DNA of 64,000 bases from Tetraselmis striata. Its lineage: Eukaryota > Chlorophyta > Chlorodendrophyceae > Chlorodendrales > Chlorodendraceae. Under the pieces are notes generated by a model. It was not told the origin of the DNA and did not search any database. It was given only the letters and a program-made list of their open reading frames with translations. The stretch lies in contig VCJN01002604.1 of NCBI GenBank assembly GCA_006384855.1, forward strand, positions 62,001 through 126,000, given 5' to 3'. Of this stretch, positions 1 to 11,480 are shown one piece after another. Both the position numbers and the translations under genes were made by a program. Position 1 is the stretch's first letter. Every line of letters starts with the position of its first letter.

Positions 1-1054
1 TGGGACCTGGACGAGGCGCTCAGGTTTCCAACCCCCCCCCCCCCCCCCCCCCCTCCTCCACCCCTCTTCTACCACCACCGCCACTCCGACTGTTGATTAC
101 CTTGCCGGATACCATCGAATGCCGTCTCCTGTCGGCAGGCGGCGCATGGAGAAGCGCATCTTCATCAGCCTGCCGGACAACGGGCAGCGGCGGGAGCTCC
201 TGAAGATCAACCTCAAGGCGCTGCAGATGGCGCCGGACGTGGAGATGGACGAGGTGGCGCGGCAGATGAGCGGATACAGCGGCGACGACTGCTCCAACGT
301 GTGCCGCGACGCCGCCATGAACGGCATGCGGCGCATGATGGTGGGCAAGTCGCGCGAGGAGATACAGGCGATGAACAGCTCGGACGTCGTGGAGCCGGTC
401 CGCATGGATGACTTTGTGCAGGTGCCTGCCCGCCCGGTGGCGGCGGCCTGGGCTTGATAATTCCTCCTTACCATGGGCACAGCACCTCGTACTGGCACCG
501 GCCCCGTTCGTATGTATGGCTGGCTGGCTGGAGGCACTTCATCTTCGCGTCGGGGTTTGAGATGCTCAGGCAGGCGGTTTGTAGCGTTGGAGCTCATTTG
601 GGTTTTAGGGTTTAGGGTTTATAAAACCTAATCCCTAATCCCGGGCTTGCCAAGGTCTAATGAGGGTTTCTCATGTTTATAGGGTTTAGGGGTACACAAT
701 ATGTATTTACCGTGTCCAGGATTCAAGACGTTTTGGGAGCCTTGGTCATGAATGTATGGAGTCTCCAGTGGTTCATGACGCAGTGAACGAAGGGTTTGCA
801 GGTGTCGACAGGCACTCAGCCTCGTTTGTAGGCTCAGAGGGACACTGCATGCAGGCTGTGGGAGCTTTTCATTGGTTGGGACGGCAGCATGGGTGGAATC
901 GCTGGGCGGTGACACGGAGGGCAGCGGATTTCACCTGCTGACCCGCCTTGCTCCCCTGGCCACCACTCAGGCGCTCAGCCGGATCCAGCCCAGTGTATCC
1001 GGCGACGACGTGAAGAAGCACGAGGCCTGGAGGGACGAGTTTGGGAGCACATAG
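1..1054 (+). CDS. KATNA1: Katanin p60 catalytic subunit, C-terminal part (gene enters from the left)
   Basis: This is the 3' end of a microtubule-severing AAA+ ATPase. Three exons can be read. Exon 1-23 gives WDLDEALR, the end of the AAA core. Exon 139-421 starts RRMEKRIFISLP and continues through the C-terminal helical subdomain (GYSGDDCSNVCRDAAMNGMR). Exon 971-1054 gives ALSRIQPSVSGDDVKK and ends HEAWRDEFGST before the stop. The tail matches the conserved katanin C-terminal helix that closes the hexamer. Donor and acceptor phases agree at both introns (24-138 and 422-970). Without the last splice, translation would run into an unrelated stop at 455-457, so the short reading frame ending there is intron read-through. 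Katanin p60 works with p80 at centrosomes, basal bodies and cilia; that role is family knowledge. The Walker motifs lie outside the window. Confidence 0.9.
597..692 (+). repeat. Interstitial telomere-like repeats in the last katanin intron
   Basis: Positions 597-622 hold about three TTTAGGG-type units. They are followed at once by the opposite orientation (CCTAATCCCTAATCC, about 628-642), and another unit lies near 679-692. The block sits inside intron 422-970. TTTAGGG is the usual plant and many green-algal telomere repeat, so these may be remnants of telomere-mediated break repair. Confidence 0.6.
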
Positions 1055-3339
1055 CTCCGCCAGCCTGTCTGCGCTTATTTCAGCTGTTCATCCTTCTCAC
1101 ATGCTGCCGCCCGGATCGCCCGTTGGTCCGGCGCATCATATGTATGGCATGTCGGGTGTGTGATGAGCACGCGGGGTGCGGGCGGGCTCACGTGCGCCCC
1201 CATCCTGCCGCAGCTGCGTGCGTATTCGCCAACCGCATGTAACCAACCGTTGTATGTCTGCAGTGTGCCGATGCCCTGGCGGGCTACCCTAAAACCCTAC
1301 CAACAGTGGGGGTACCAGTACCGCGCACTGCGGCAGGCGCTGAGTGACGGCGCGGCAGGAGCCCGCGCAGCGCGCCGTAATACGCAAGTACATCGCTTTG
1401 CACTGTGCCGTTGTTTCAGTACACAGCCTGCGTTGCACATGATGCTGCGCAAGTGTGTGCGGCGGCGTACACTTTCGGCGGGGCATGTGGAGCGGAGGAT
1501 CCTGGGTGCGGCAGGCCCGGCGGCACCACCCCCACCTCCACGTGGTGGGCGCTGATAACCCCTAAGACCCGTGCCCGGCTGGGTGCGGCAGGGGGCTGAG
1601 CGGGGTGGCCGGTTGTGGCGGGCCCTTGGATCCTGCGACGACCGGGGAGCCCTACGGGGGGCTTTTAAATAATACTCGTAGTCCGGGCAGCAGCTATGTA
1701 CGAGGGGCCGCGAAAAATACCTCATGAACTAAGTCTCCCTGACTTGATTGAAAGCGCTTTCGCCATTCGCTTTCGCTTTCGCCAACGCGACCTTGTACGC
1801 CTCAATGCGACACCGTTTCACGCAGACATGCCTCTTGGCACACCTACCAAAACTGCGATCGCCGCAGTTTTTTTCCAACACTGATGGCGCTCATATTCAT
1901 ATACCCTCTCGCGTGGAGACTCATTTTAACTCAATGAAAAAGCACGGAGTGGTCGCGTGACACATCTATGTAGGCTAATTGGGAAGAAATCGCACCTATA
2001 CTTGCCAAAAAACGTTACTTCTATGCTCCGAACTCGCTTACAATGCTTAAAATGGCGGCACTGTTCTGGGGGGGTGTTCTACCACTGGTGTTCTACCACT
2101 GTATCAAACACTTCTCCGCACCAAAATAACCGTCATTTTGGTGCCAATTTAAGACAATTCATTAGGTGGCTATTGAGTGCACCTGCGGTTGGTGGAATGG
2201 CATCGAATAATATTGCGGTATACCCGCAACAGTGAATTCCCGCATGTTGTATGATTTTGGAGGGCAAGGCTTTTGTGGGTGGTATATGTGCATGTGCATG
2301 TGCATGTCATCCGTGTATGTACGACCCGGACTACCTTCAGCATTGCGTGACACCCGCACTGAAGATGATACATATTATCTTAAGTACTAGGGGTACCTTA
2401 AGTAGTCCATGCTAAAGGAAATCTATAGTTGTATGTGCGCATAATAGACTGCACACGTGCGCGCGCGGATGAGCACACTCCTGCTGAGTGCTAAGGATTA
2501 CTGCCACCGCTGTTGGGTAAGCGACTGATATTGCCGAAACAAGTTGGCGCGCGAATGCCGGTGGTTGCTGTGCCGTACACGCGGAGTACCAACTCCAAAC
2601 ATCCGTGGGTGATGCCATAGCGAGTCAGTAGGAGAGCTCTGCAAAGCATAAAGTACTATTAATGCCCAAAGTTTGTTTTTTCTTTAGGGGGGGCGGGGGG
2701 GAGTGGTCGAAGGAAGCCCCCCCCCCCCGCCCTTTTCTTGACCCCAAGGACATTACAGCGTTTTTTTGGTTTTTCCCGCCCCCGGGACAGGACTGGTACC
2801 AGTGAAACCCTTGCAGCGTCTCTACGACGGCCGTTTAGGCGCAGCAATCCAGTTACGCAAATTGTCGAAGCATTCTGCAACACTTAGTGAAGGCCAGTGC
2901 ATTACAGCGTATCACAGGACACTGCACACAGGACACAGGACATTACAGGACATTACAGTATATAAATCTTGCCGGTCTACTACTGGTAGTATACCGCTGA
3001 TTTTTGCGCATACGCCAAGTATCGCGGCCATACGCAGGTTTATTTGCCTACGCAGCAAGGGATGAAGTGGCTACTCGTTCGGTAAGTTTGACCGCTGTTG
3101 TACGAGGATTCATGAGCGTTGTCACGTCACGCATGTTGCGAAGGCCGCCCGACGCCGGCGCATGCCGCCTCGCAGCTCCGGCAGCTATGGCCTGCACCTC
3201 GCCTGTCGAGCACAACTTTGCGCCAGTGGGCAGGGACCAGGCATTCAGAGACAGCTGCCGCCCAGGCGCTGATGACGAGCGCCTTTCCTGCTGCACCCGG
3301 GCCGCCGGCCTTGTAGCGCTATAGCTATTATTTATTTTA
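1055..3339. other. Intergenic region between katanin and the K+ channel
   Basis: I see no convincing gene here. The open frames are short, rich in Arg, Pro and Cys, and have no recognisable domain or splice context. The stretch presumably contains the katanin 3' UTR and promoter sequence for the channel. Its clearest content is a fragment of the MITE family at about 2768-2895 and a short run of GGACATTACAG-like units at about 2925-2960. Confidence 0.5.
2768..2895 (+). repeat. Solo terminal-repeat fragment of the MITE family
   Basis: The segment starting CGGGACAGGACTGGTACCAG matches one arm of the foldback element at 23776-24053, including GTGAAACCCTTGCAGCGTCT and the CAATCCAGTTACG block. Only one arm is present. 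The flank GAAGGCCAGTG recurs at the 17.24-kb copy, so the family extends beyond the terminal repeat. Confidence 0.6.
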
Positions 3340-3766
3340 TTGTTATTGAACGGGCGCGCGGGAGGCTGCAGCGCAGACGCAGGCCGCCGTGTATCCCTGC
3401 CTACCGAAACTCAGCACCAGGAGCATGCGGAGGGCGGCACGGTGACCCACAGACTCCGCGCAGCACGCCTTGGTGGGAGATGTCGGGGCTACGCTCCGCG
3501 CAGGTGGTGCCATGGGCGGGGGAGGTGGAGGAGGCGGAGGCGCGCGACACCATCCCGAGCCATGGCGCCCGCCGAACAACGGGGCAGCAGGCGCCACGGG
3601 TGGAGACGGCGGGCGCGTCCTGGACGCAGCAGCCTACCAGGTACAGCGGGTCCGGGGAGGACCCGGAGACGCGGCGAAGGACCACGGGGGGCGAGAGGCG
3701 GCGGGATGACGGGAAGGGGGGCGTTATGCGGGGGAGCCCCTCCTTCTTGCGCGGGCTGCCGTCACC
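3340..3766 (+). other. Possible 5' exon(s) of the K+ channel, unresolved
   Basis: An open stretch ends at a good donor (CACC then GTGAGT at 3767), followed by a long C tract, as in several other introns of this gene. The frame whose phase fits the next firm exon (4276) is Arg/Gly-rich and shows no known domain. The frame with an ATG at 3480 has the wrong phase. An exon may exist here, but the start codon of the channel cannot be chosen from sequence alone. Confidence 0.25.
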
Positions 3767-4275
3767 GTGAGTGATCCCCCCCCCCCCCCCCCCCCCCTGG
3801 GATTTAAAATCCGTACATCGGCTGTTCCGCAGCTGGATGGCAGGCTGAGAGGGAAAGCTATCAAGTCTGACTACTGACAACCGCGCCTGCTCACCTGTCC
3901 GTGATCTGCGTTCGTTAGGGGCGGGGGCGGGGGGAAAGCCAAAGGCCCCGGCGCCAGGTCGCGCCCCCCTCCCCGCTCGTGTGTCTCTCCCTCCCTGCGC
4001 ATGTTCCGAGACCGGCAGAGCAGCCTGCGCGGCGCATAGGCGGTGCCTGACCCCGGCCCGGCTGCACACAGGGGGCCGGATCGGAAAATCCAGTTTTTCG
4101 ACTCACCGTCAACGGTGATCAGGAAGGACGACACGCCCGTCATGGGTGCCCCCCCCCCCCCCCCCCCCCAAATAAAAAAGACCCTCTCCCTCCAAACCCA
4201 GCCGCCTTGATTCACCATTCACGGCCCTGCGGTCGTCCCTCACGTGCCATCCGCCGCCGCTCGTGTGGCCTGCAG

Positions 4276-7200
4276 GCAATAACGGCTGGAACACGCTGCG
4301 GCGGGAGTACACCTTAAGGCAGCCAGCGAACCTGGAGGAGGGGGAGGAGGAGGCACGGTGCTTCCGGCTGTGGGTCGTCCCGGTGCGCACGGCTGGGGAC
4401 CAGATGCACAGGATGACAGCTCAGACGGGCGCTCATGGGAACGAGGCGGCAGCGCTGGCGCCGGTGGAGGTGGCCTGTGATCAGTGGGGCTGACGGGGGC
4501 GTTGCCGGCGCACCCTGCTGGCTGCGCTGCAGGTGCTGCAGGACCAGGGCACCTTTGTGTCCGTCTGGGACGCCATGATGGTGCTGTGCATCACGTACAC
4601 CGCGCTTGTGGTCCCCTTCCACGTGAGCCCCCCCCCCCCCCCCCCCCTCCATCCCCCCCAGCCCCTCCCACCTTCCCCACCCACCTGCCTACCCTCGCAC
4701 CCCTCCTCACCCCCTGCCCAAGCCCGCCATGGCGCTATACCGCTAGTACTTGCGAGCAGGCACATCACAACAACAGTATGCGCCATTGTCCAATCCAGTC
4801 CACATTCTTGCGCTAGTGAAACCCCGTAGCCACACTTTGGGCGTGCTACATCTGTATGATTTTACCCCCCCCCCCTCCCTTGCCCCCCGCGTGAAGCGAG
4901 GGAAGCTATATTTATCTGGAAACCTATCTTTATCTTCCAGCGCGTGCTACACGTTTATGATTTTAAACCCCCCCCCCTGAAGTGAGGAAACCTATATTTA
5001 TCTGGAAACCTGCGAGAACGCATCACGAGTATAGCACGGACTCTACATGACTCGATGCTGCAAAACGGTTCGCTGATTTGATGACCCACAGACCAAAGCG
5101 TATGTTAGGGGGGGGGGGGGGGGGGAGAAAGAGATACGCGGCAATCAATAGAATTGCCGTGGCTGGATACGAAAGGTATGAAATGACTCCATTTTTGGGG
5201 TGGTACCATGTCAAATCTCCGTGGTAAGTGTATTTTCAAGGATGCGATTCCGTAAAACCAGGGATCGTTCAATTGAATGACGATGGTCGTGGTTCCGTCC
5301 CTCGCGTGCGAAACTGCAGGCTGCGTTTGGCGAGATGCGGCCCTGGGACGGCTGGCTCATCTGCCACGCGCTGCTGGATGGGGTGTTCCTGCTGGACATG
5401 CTGCTGCAGTTCAACATCTCGTACTACTCGGTCAAGCGCCAGGTGGGCCGATCCCGCGCCAACTACCCCTCCCCCCCCCCCCCCCCCCTCTCTCCCCCGT
5501 CCTCTCCTCCGCATGGCGCATCGCCCACGAGCCTGCCAGCGGCTGACCCACCCCCCCCCCCCCCCCCCCCTCCCTCTCGCCCCGCCATTCCCCCTGCGCT
5601 GCACTTGGTGGCAGGTGACGGTGCGGAGCCGGAAGAACATCGTGCTGCACTACCTGCACGGCAGCTTTGCCATCGACCTCGCCAGCATGGTGCCGCTCGA
5701 CTTCATCGTGTGGTCGCTGCAGAATGGGATCCAGGCCAACGGTGGGCGCCGCCCGCACCGCACCGCATGTTGGCGATGCTGAGGCCGGCCGCATGGCGCA
5801 GCTCCCCGCCCCCGTGCGGTTGGCTAGGGAGGGCGATGTGTCAAAACAAAGCATGACACGTGTCCCTGTGCTGCCGACCTCTGCGCAGAAACCCTGGCGG
5901 CGCGGGTCACGTCCCTGCTCCGGCTGCTCCGGCTCACGCGCATTAGGCGGGTTGTGCAGCGCGTGGAGGCCTCGGTGCCCATCAACTACGGTGCGCCCGC
6001 TTCACCCCTGTGGCCCTTGGACCGGTTTCTATGATTACACGCCCCCACCCAGTATGACCCAAGCGCCACGTTAGGTTCTAGGGTTTGCCAGGCCGGCCCC
6101 CCACAGCCCGCATGCCGCTCATGCCGCCGTCACTAAGCCGGGCCCGACGTGGCCGGTGCCGCTGCGGCTGGCAGGCGTGTGGACGGTGCTCAACTTTCTG
6201 CTGATGACGGTGGTCCTGGCCCACTGGATGGCGTGCCTGTGGGGGCTGCTCGCCGTGTTCCAGGTAAGCGCTGGGAAACAAACGGCCCCGGGCCCCACCT
6301 GCTCACCCTGCGCACGAACCCATAGCCCCAGTCCGCGCACCGGCCCGCTCTGACGCGGCGACCCACACTCGCCGGCGCGCCGCCCACCGCCAGCTGGAGC
6401 TCCGCGACGACAGCAACAGCTGGATGCTGGTCGAAGGGGAGGAGAACGGGCTGCAGTGGGACGCCGCGCAGCACAAGTTTGTTCCGGTACGCGCTCTTCC
6501 CCGGAACACGACGCTTTGCCTGCGCATCGGCTGCGCATTGCCGCGCTGCGCTTCGGACGGGCCTCTCCGGCACTGAAAGCCCGTGCCCTGTTTGATCACC
6601 ACAGGCCAACCCGGAGCCCGGCCGCGAGGTGAATGACGTTGAGCCCCGGTTCTTCATGTACACGCTGTCCCTCTACTTCACGGTGTACTCGCTGGCGTCC
6701 GTGGGCTACGGGGACCTGGTGCCAGGTGCCCCCCCCCCCCCCCCCCTTCTCCCCTTCCTTCCCCGCTTGCTCCTCTGCCACCATCCTAGTAGTAGTAGCG
6801 CGCTGCCCAGACCTAAAAAGTACAATTAAAGTTCGCCCCGGGACATCGGCCGAAGCCGCCCCAGCACTTGACCTCTTGCACCAACTGCAGTCGTAGGTCT
6901 GGCATAGCCCGTAGACCATTGCCTCATTCGAACCCCGAAGGGCTAACGCATCAACCGGGGAAACCGATACTGCCGAAATACATCGACCAGGAATCGAACC
7001 CGAGACCTCTCGCATAAGAGGCGACCGCTCAACCGAGCGGCCAAGGAATGCCCTGACCTACTTGCGCCCCACGAGCCGCAATGACATGCAAGGAACGCAC
7101 CAGCATCTGTTTAGGTTGATTTTTGAGCAGGCAGCATGTCCGTATTTGATGGATCTATACATTCTATGATCATGCTAGCGCATACGTGGCAAGCAAGTTG

Positions 7201-7798
7201 AAACAGCGGTGCCTGGCCGTGTTTTGCGGCCCTTCTAGCGTGTTTTTCTAGTCGATTCAATTCTGCTCTTATGGTCATAGAATTGAATGATGCAAACTCA
7301 AATAACATACTTTATTGTTCTTACTGAAGTTCCACACTTCCACCGTAAACTGTAGACTGTTTAGACGCGAGTCAGGATTACGTAATCCTTCATGTCTTGT
7401 ACACTTAATTGCCACACGACGCTTGTACTCATTATTGTAGTTTGTATATGCGTTTGGTTATACCGTATGAGGATTGCCGGACGCGTGAAAGTATAACGCG
7501 CAATCGCTGCCAGTATGATAAACATTATCATATCGTTGCGTATCGGTCGGCATTCGTGTATTGTTAATTCATATCCAACAATGCACGTATACTCTTCCTG
7601 AACAGTGGGCAATACAAACTCAAACAATGTACTCCGTGCTTTCCGAAATCGAGTCGCCATACAACGAATATGCACCTGTCCATTATCCTTCAAAATAATC
7701 CAAACTATCAACACATTTTCTATTATATCATATTTCTGATTGCCGAACTTCTATCCGAATATATAAACCTACATATAGACATGCCGCGTGAATATGCA

Positions 7799-7864
<66 letters not shown>

Positions 7865-10800
7865 CAAATAATTTCTCCAATTAATTGAATAGTGTTTTGA
7901 TAGTGCGCGTGCGCGTGTGTTTTGGGTATATTAGTATGTAATGGCATACAATTCAAACGTACATCAGCAATGGCGTTTCATTTCATTCCGCCTATTGTAT
8001 CACATGACGCCAGGCGGTTATGTGCGTAGAGACCCAGACCCGCGAGACCGCTGGCTGTGCCGCGCGCAGTGACGGACGCGGAGCGCTACTTTGCGTGCGG
8101 CCTGATGATCCTGGGCGCCTACTTTCTGGGCTACATCGTGGCGTCGCTCACCAGCGTGGTGGCCACCCGCAACGCGGACAGCAGCGACTACTACCGCCTG
8201 ATGGACCAGCTGGGGCGCTTCATGGACGAGCACGACCTGGACCGCGAGCTGCGCGTCAAGCTGCGGAACTACTTCCACTACCGCCGCCAGACGCGCGGCA
8301 TGCAGTCGTGGCACAGCATCATCAACCAGATGAGCCCAAACCTGCGCAGGGAGGTCTTTGCGCACACCTCCTGCCAGCTCATCCAGGTGCCCTCTCCCCA
8401 CCCCTTTCAGAAAAATCAAAAGAAAACAAATAAACAACACCGACACCGTCCATTCGTTCTCACCCTTGAGGCTTTCCTGCCAGGACATTGAGCTGTTCAA
8501 GGACTTGGATGACGGCGGTGGCGGCTTCATCATGGACCTCGGCACGTGTCTCGAGACAAATACGTACACGCCGCGGGTGCGTTCGTCGCCCCCCCCCCCC
8601 CCCCCCCCCCCCCCCCCCTACCTGGAGAGCGTACCCTTGCAGACGCGTTACCTGCGCAGGACTGGGGGTCTGCCCGGGCTGACATTTCTGTTAGAAAAGA
8701 GATTACGTACATTGTCTATAATCAGATAGCAATACAGGAACGTGGACCGATGCACTGCGAGAAGATTGGGTTACTGCTTACTACGGGTACGCGTTTCGTG
8801 TCGTCGTAATCCTTCCTAGTACCGGATAAAATCAGTGAATTACCGGAAGATTACCGGATACCCGGGTAAATTACCGGGTAAAATTACCTCGTATACACTT
8901 TTAAGGATTTTACAAATCGCTCTTGGTGTAATAAAAGATTGCAAAATACACGCCGTGCTTGTTAATTAATACGAATATTAATCGAGCACTCGGTGCTGCG
9001 CCGCCGTCGCCGCGCGCTGCCGTGCAGGAGAGCATCGTGGCGATAGACGACCAGGCGCTCGCGATGTACATCGTGCGGCGGGGCGTCGTCGCGTCGGAGG
9101 GCTCGATCTTCATGCGCCGCGGCGTGTTTGGGTTGGACATGCTTGAGGTTGGTTGCCCTCCCCTTCCTCCTGCGTACCGGCACAGCTCCCACCGACATGT
9201 GGCCCAGGCATCCATCCCCCTGTTGACCCACACGCCCATCCCAAGCAGCGCGCCATGACGAAGCACAATCTACAGCCTCTGCTGTGCCATACTGCCTGCG
9301 CATGCGTGAACCTCACGACGCAAACTGCTGGTTACTTGGGCAGCGGTTTCTGTGAGCATTGTTGGGGATGCGTACGTCAAACAATTATACCGGGACTTGC
9401 ACAATAGGGCTAGAGTGGGGTTCAAGGTAGGTTTACAAATATGAACATCTCCCCTTACTGGGTTGTAGGGTTTGGGGTTTGGATTTTCCGCTTTTTAAAC
9501 CCCTTTTTACACTGACAGGGTTGTGGGGTGAGGGTGATCATGCCCGTTACGATACCCGTACTGCCATACTGTGCCGCGCATGGATGCGTCTCCGCCGCGG
9601 CCTCAGCCTGTGGCTGCCCAGCATCCTGACACAATGGGTGGGCATCGCTCGGGCGGCCGCTGCAGGGGCTCATCCGGGACGAGGTGCCGACGCGCAACTA
9701 CATGGCCATCGCGCTCACCTACTCGGACGTGCTGCTCATCAACCGCACCAGCCTGCAGAAGATCTGGGTGCTGTACCCGGCGTCGCAGCGGAATCTGCGC
9801 TCGCGGATCCTGCGGTGCGCCCGGCCGCCTGGTTTTCCTTCTTTTGATCTTTTTGGGTCTTAAAACTTCGCGTTGCCGAGGAGGAGCTGTTTGGCTGGGT
9901 CACTGGGACAGCTGGTGAATGGATTACTACCGCAGGTATTAATGAAAATTAATGACGCTCTCCCTGTCACCAAAAAGAATACTGAATATTAATGAAAATT
10001 ACTGAGACTGGTGTGATATTCCTGCAATTGGTATCGATTGTACAATTACTGCATTTGTACATGCAAGTATCCGCCACCTAGAAGAATGTTCGACCTTCAA
10101 ATAAATTCTTATTTAAATCTTTAGATAAATGATAAGGGTTAATGTTAGGTTTAGGGTCAGGGTTATTATTCATCCAAAAATCAGTCTCCCCCTGTTCATT
10201 TATTCTGGCCAGGTGTATGTTTGCACTGTGGTCTCTCACTGGCCTTCCTCTGACTGCATCAAATTGATGCTGATTCAGCCGTGGCAGCTGCGCCCCCCCC
10301 CCCCCCCCCCCCCCACCACCCTTCCCCCTTCGGGACCCTTGTCCCGCCTCCTTAGAAAAGGAACCCCCTCTCTTTCCCGGGGTCGGGGCCCTGTGCTTTG
10401 ATAACTGATGGATGGCCGTGCTTCCGGGGCCCATCCCACCACGCAGGCGCATCCTGAAACAAGAGATCAAGGCGTACACGGCCGCCATGACGCGCATCAT
10501 CTCCGGCAGCCGGCCGTACTGGTCCCGCCTGCGCGGCGACCCGGGCGGGCGCGAGACGCACTACTACAACAAGCTGCTCACCATCATCCCCAGGCATGAC
10601 AGCTTTGGCGCGTACCTGGACATGCTGCTGGCCGCGAGCAAGATCCAGCGCGCCTTCCGCCACTACATGAAGATCAAGCGCATCCAGTCCACGTGGCGCA
10701 CGCCCGTGGCCGAGCTCCGCAACCTGAAGCGCACCGAGACGCGCGCCAAGACGGCCACTACCCGCCCCCGCCGCCGGAGCATGGAAACCCCCCAGCGCGG

Positions 10801-11480
10801 GGAGGGGAGGATGCCCGTCGAGGCCAACCTGTCGGGCTCGAGTCTTGCTGCGTGCGGGGCGTGGGCGGACATGCTGAAGGAGCTGGAGGTGTGCGCGACC
10901 GCTCCCCACCCCCTTCCCCCCGACCCCGCCGTTGCGCGATAGTAATAACACCGTGTCTTGGTGGCTACGTGTGCCGGCCCGATACTAAGAACACTGCAAA
11001 TCACCACCCGCCCTCCCTGAGGTAAAATGCAGACGAAACTGTAGCGCAACCATTGGGGACGTTCTTATTATAGGTTGCATGCAAGATCAATATGAGCTGT
11101 ATAATATCAGGGTTCTCAGAGGTGCGGCGGCACCCGTATGATACCCGCATACGCCATCGCAATTGAAGAGACGGTTTCGGCTCCGCCATGGCGTTGCGCA
11201 TCATCGCCGTGCGCTACCGAACACGTTGTCCATTTTGACCCGCCCCCATTGGCAAAAGCATACCCCGGCGATTCCAGGCCGTGAGATCCTGACTGTGCGC
11301 GTGCGGTCGAGCAAGGGGTGCCGGTAGGCTGCGTGACTGCGGCGCCTAGCGCTGATTCGCCCGCCTGCTGCTGCGCCTCGGCAGGGCGTCAAGGGCGAGA
11401 TCAATGGCCTGCGCAAGGAGCGCAAGGGAGCCATCTCGCAGACCATGAGCAAGCGGCGCTCCACGGTCCTGCAGTTCTGA
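4276..11480 (+). CDS. Voltage-gated K+ channel with cNMP-binding-like domain (EAG/plant-Shaker type), 5' end incomplete
   Basis: Six-transmembrane plasma- or ciliary-membrane K+ channel. Exons: 4276-4382, 4533-4622 (S1, WDAMMVLCITYTALVVPF), 5320-5442 (S2, DGVFLLDMLLQFNISYY), 5615-5741 (S3), 5889-5990 (S4 voltage sensor, LLRLLRLTRIRRVVQR), 6175-6263 (S5, LAHWMACLW), 6394-6486 (turret), 6605-6725 (pore helix and filter SVGYGD), 8070-8386 (S6 and C-linker), 8484-8576, 9028-9147 and 9666-9814 (cNMP-binding-like fold, ELF, MYIVRRG, FGLDML), 10447-10888 (IQ-like motif KIQRAFRHYMK), 11385-11480 (basic tail, stop). All junction phases agree. The filter predicts K+ selectivity. The ligand pocket lacks the usual FGE...RxA pattern, so cyclic-nucleotide binding is doubtful, as in KCNH channels. 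No PAS domain is seen, though the N-terminus is unresolved. About 690 residues are accounted for. Confidence 0.88.
6824..7053 (-). mobile_element. tRNA-derived SINE, copy 1, antisense inside the channel intron
   Basis: On the minus strand the element starts with a tRNA-like head (CCGCTCGGTTGAGCGG) and a perfect RNA polymerase III B box GGTTCGATTCC (plus coordinates 6989-6999). The body is shared with the copy at 62.54 kb and runs to CCCGGGGCGAACTTTA plus a degenerate tail. It lies in intron 6726-8069, opposite to the host gene. Confidence 0.8.
7800..7860. repeat. (GT)n-(GA)n microsatellite
   Basis: About ten GT units are followed directly by about seventeen GA units, within the long intron between the pore exon and the S6 exon. 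The rest of this 1.3-kb intron is AT-richer than the flanking exons. It holds only short frames that I consider spurious. Confidence 0.85.

Noticed and set aside
119..457. 112-codon frame ending at 457 as a complete small protein
   Set aside because: It is the katanin exon plus intron read-through at both ends. Correct splicing continues to the conserved C-terminus at 971-1054.
1238..1242. TGTAA polyadenylation signal for katanin
   Set aside because: The pentamer is the chlorophyte signal, but it is not found at a consistent distance after the other stop codons here, so it cannot be told from chance.
3343..4652. Long minus-strand Gly/Pro-rich frames opposite the channel gene
   Set aside because: They are produced by translating the G/C homopolymer tracts and have no domain or conserved text.
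6949..7053. Apparent tRNA gene (B box, D-arm-like stem)
   Set aside because: The same head is followed by a 150-base body shared with the copy at 62.5 kb, and the anticodon arm is irregular. It is the head of a SINE, not a functional tRNA gene.
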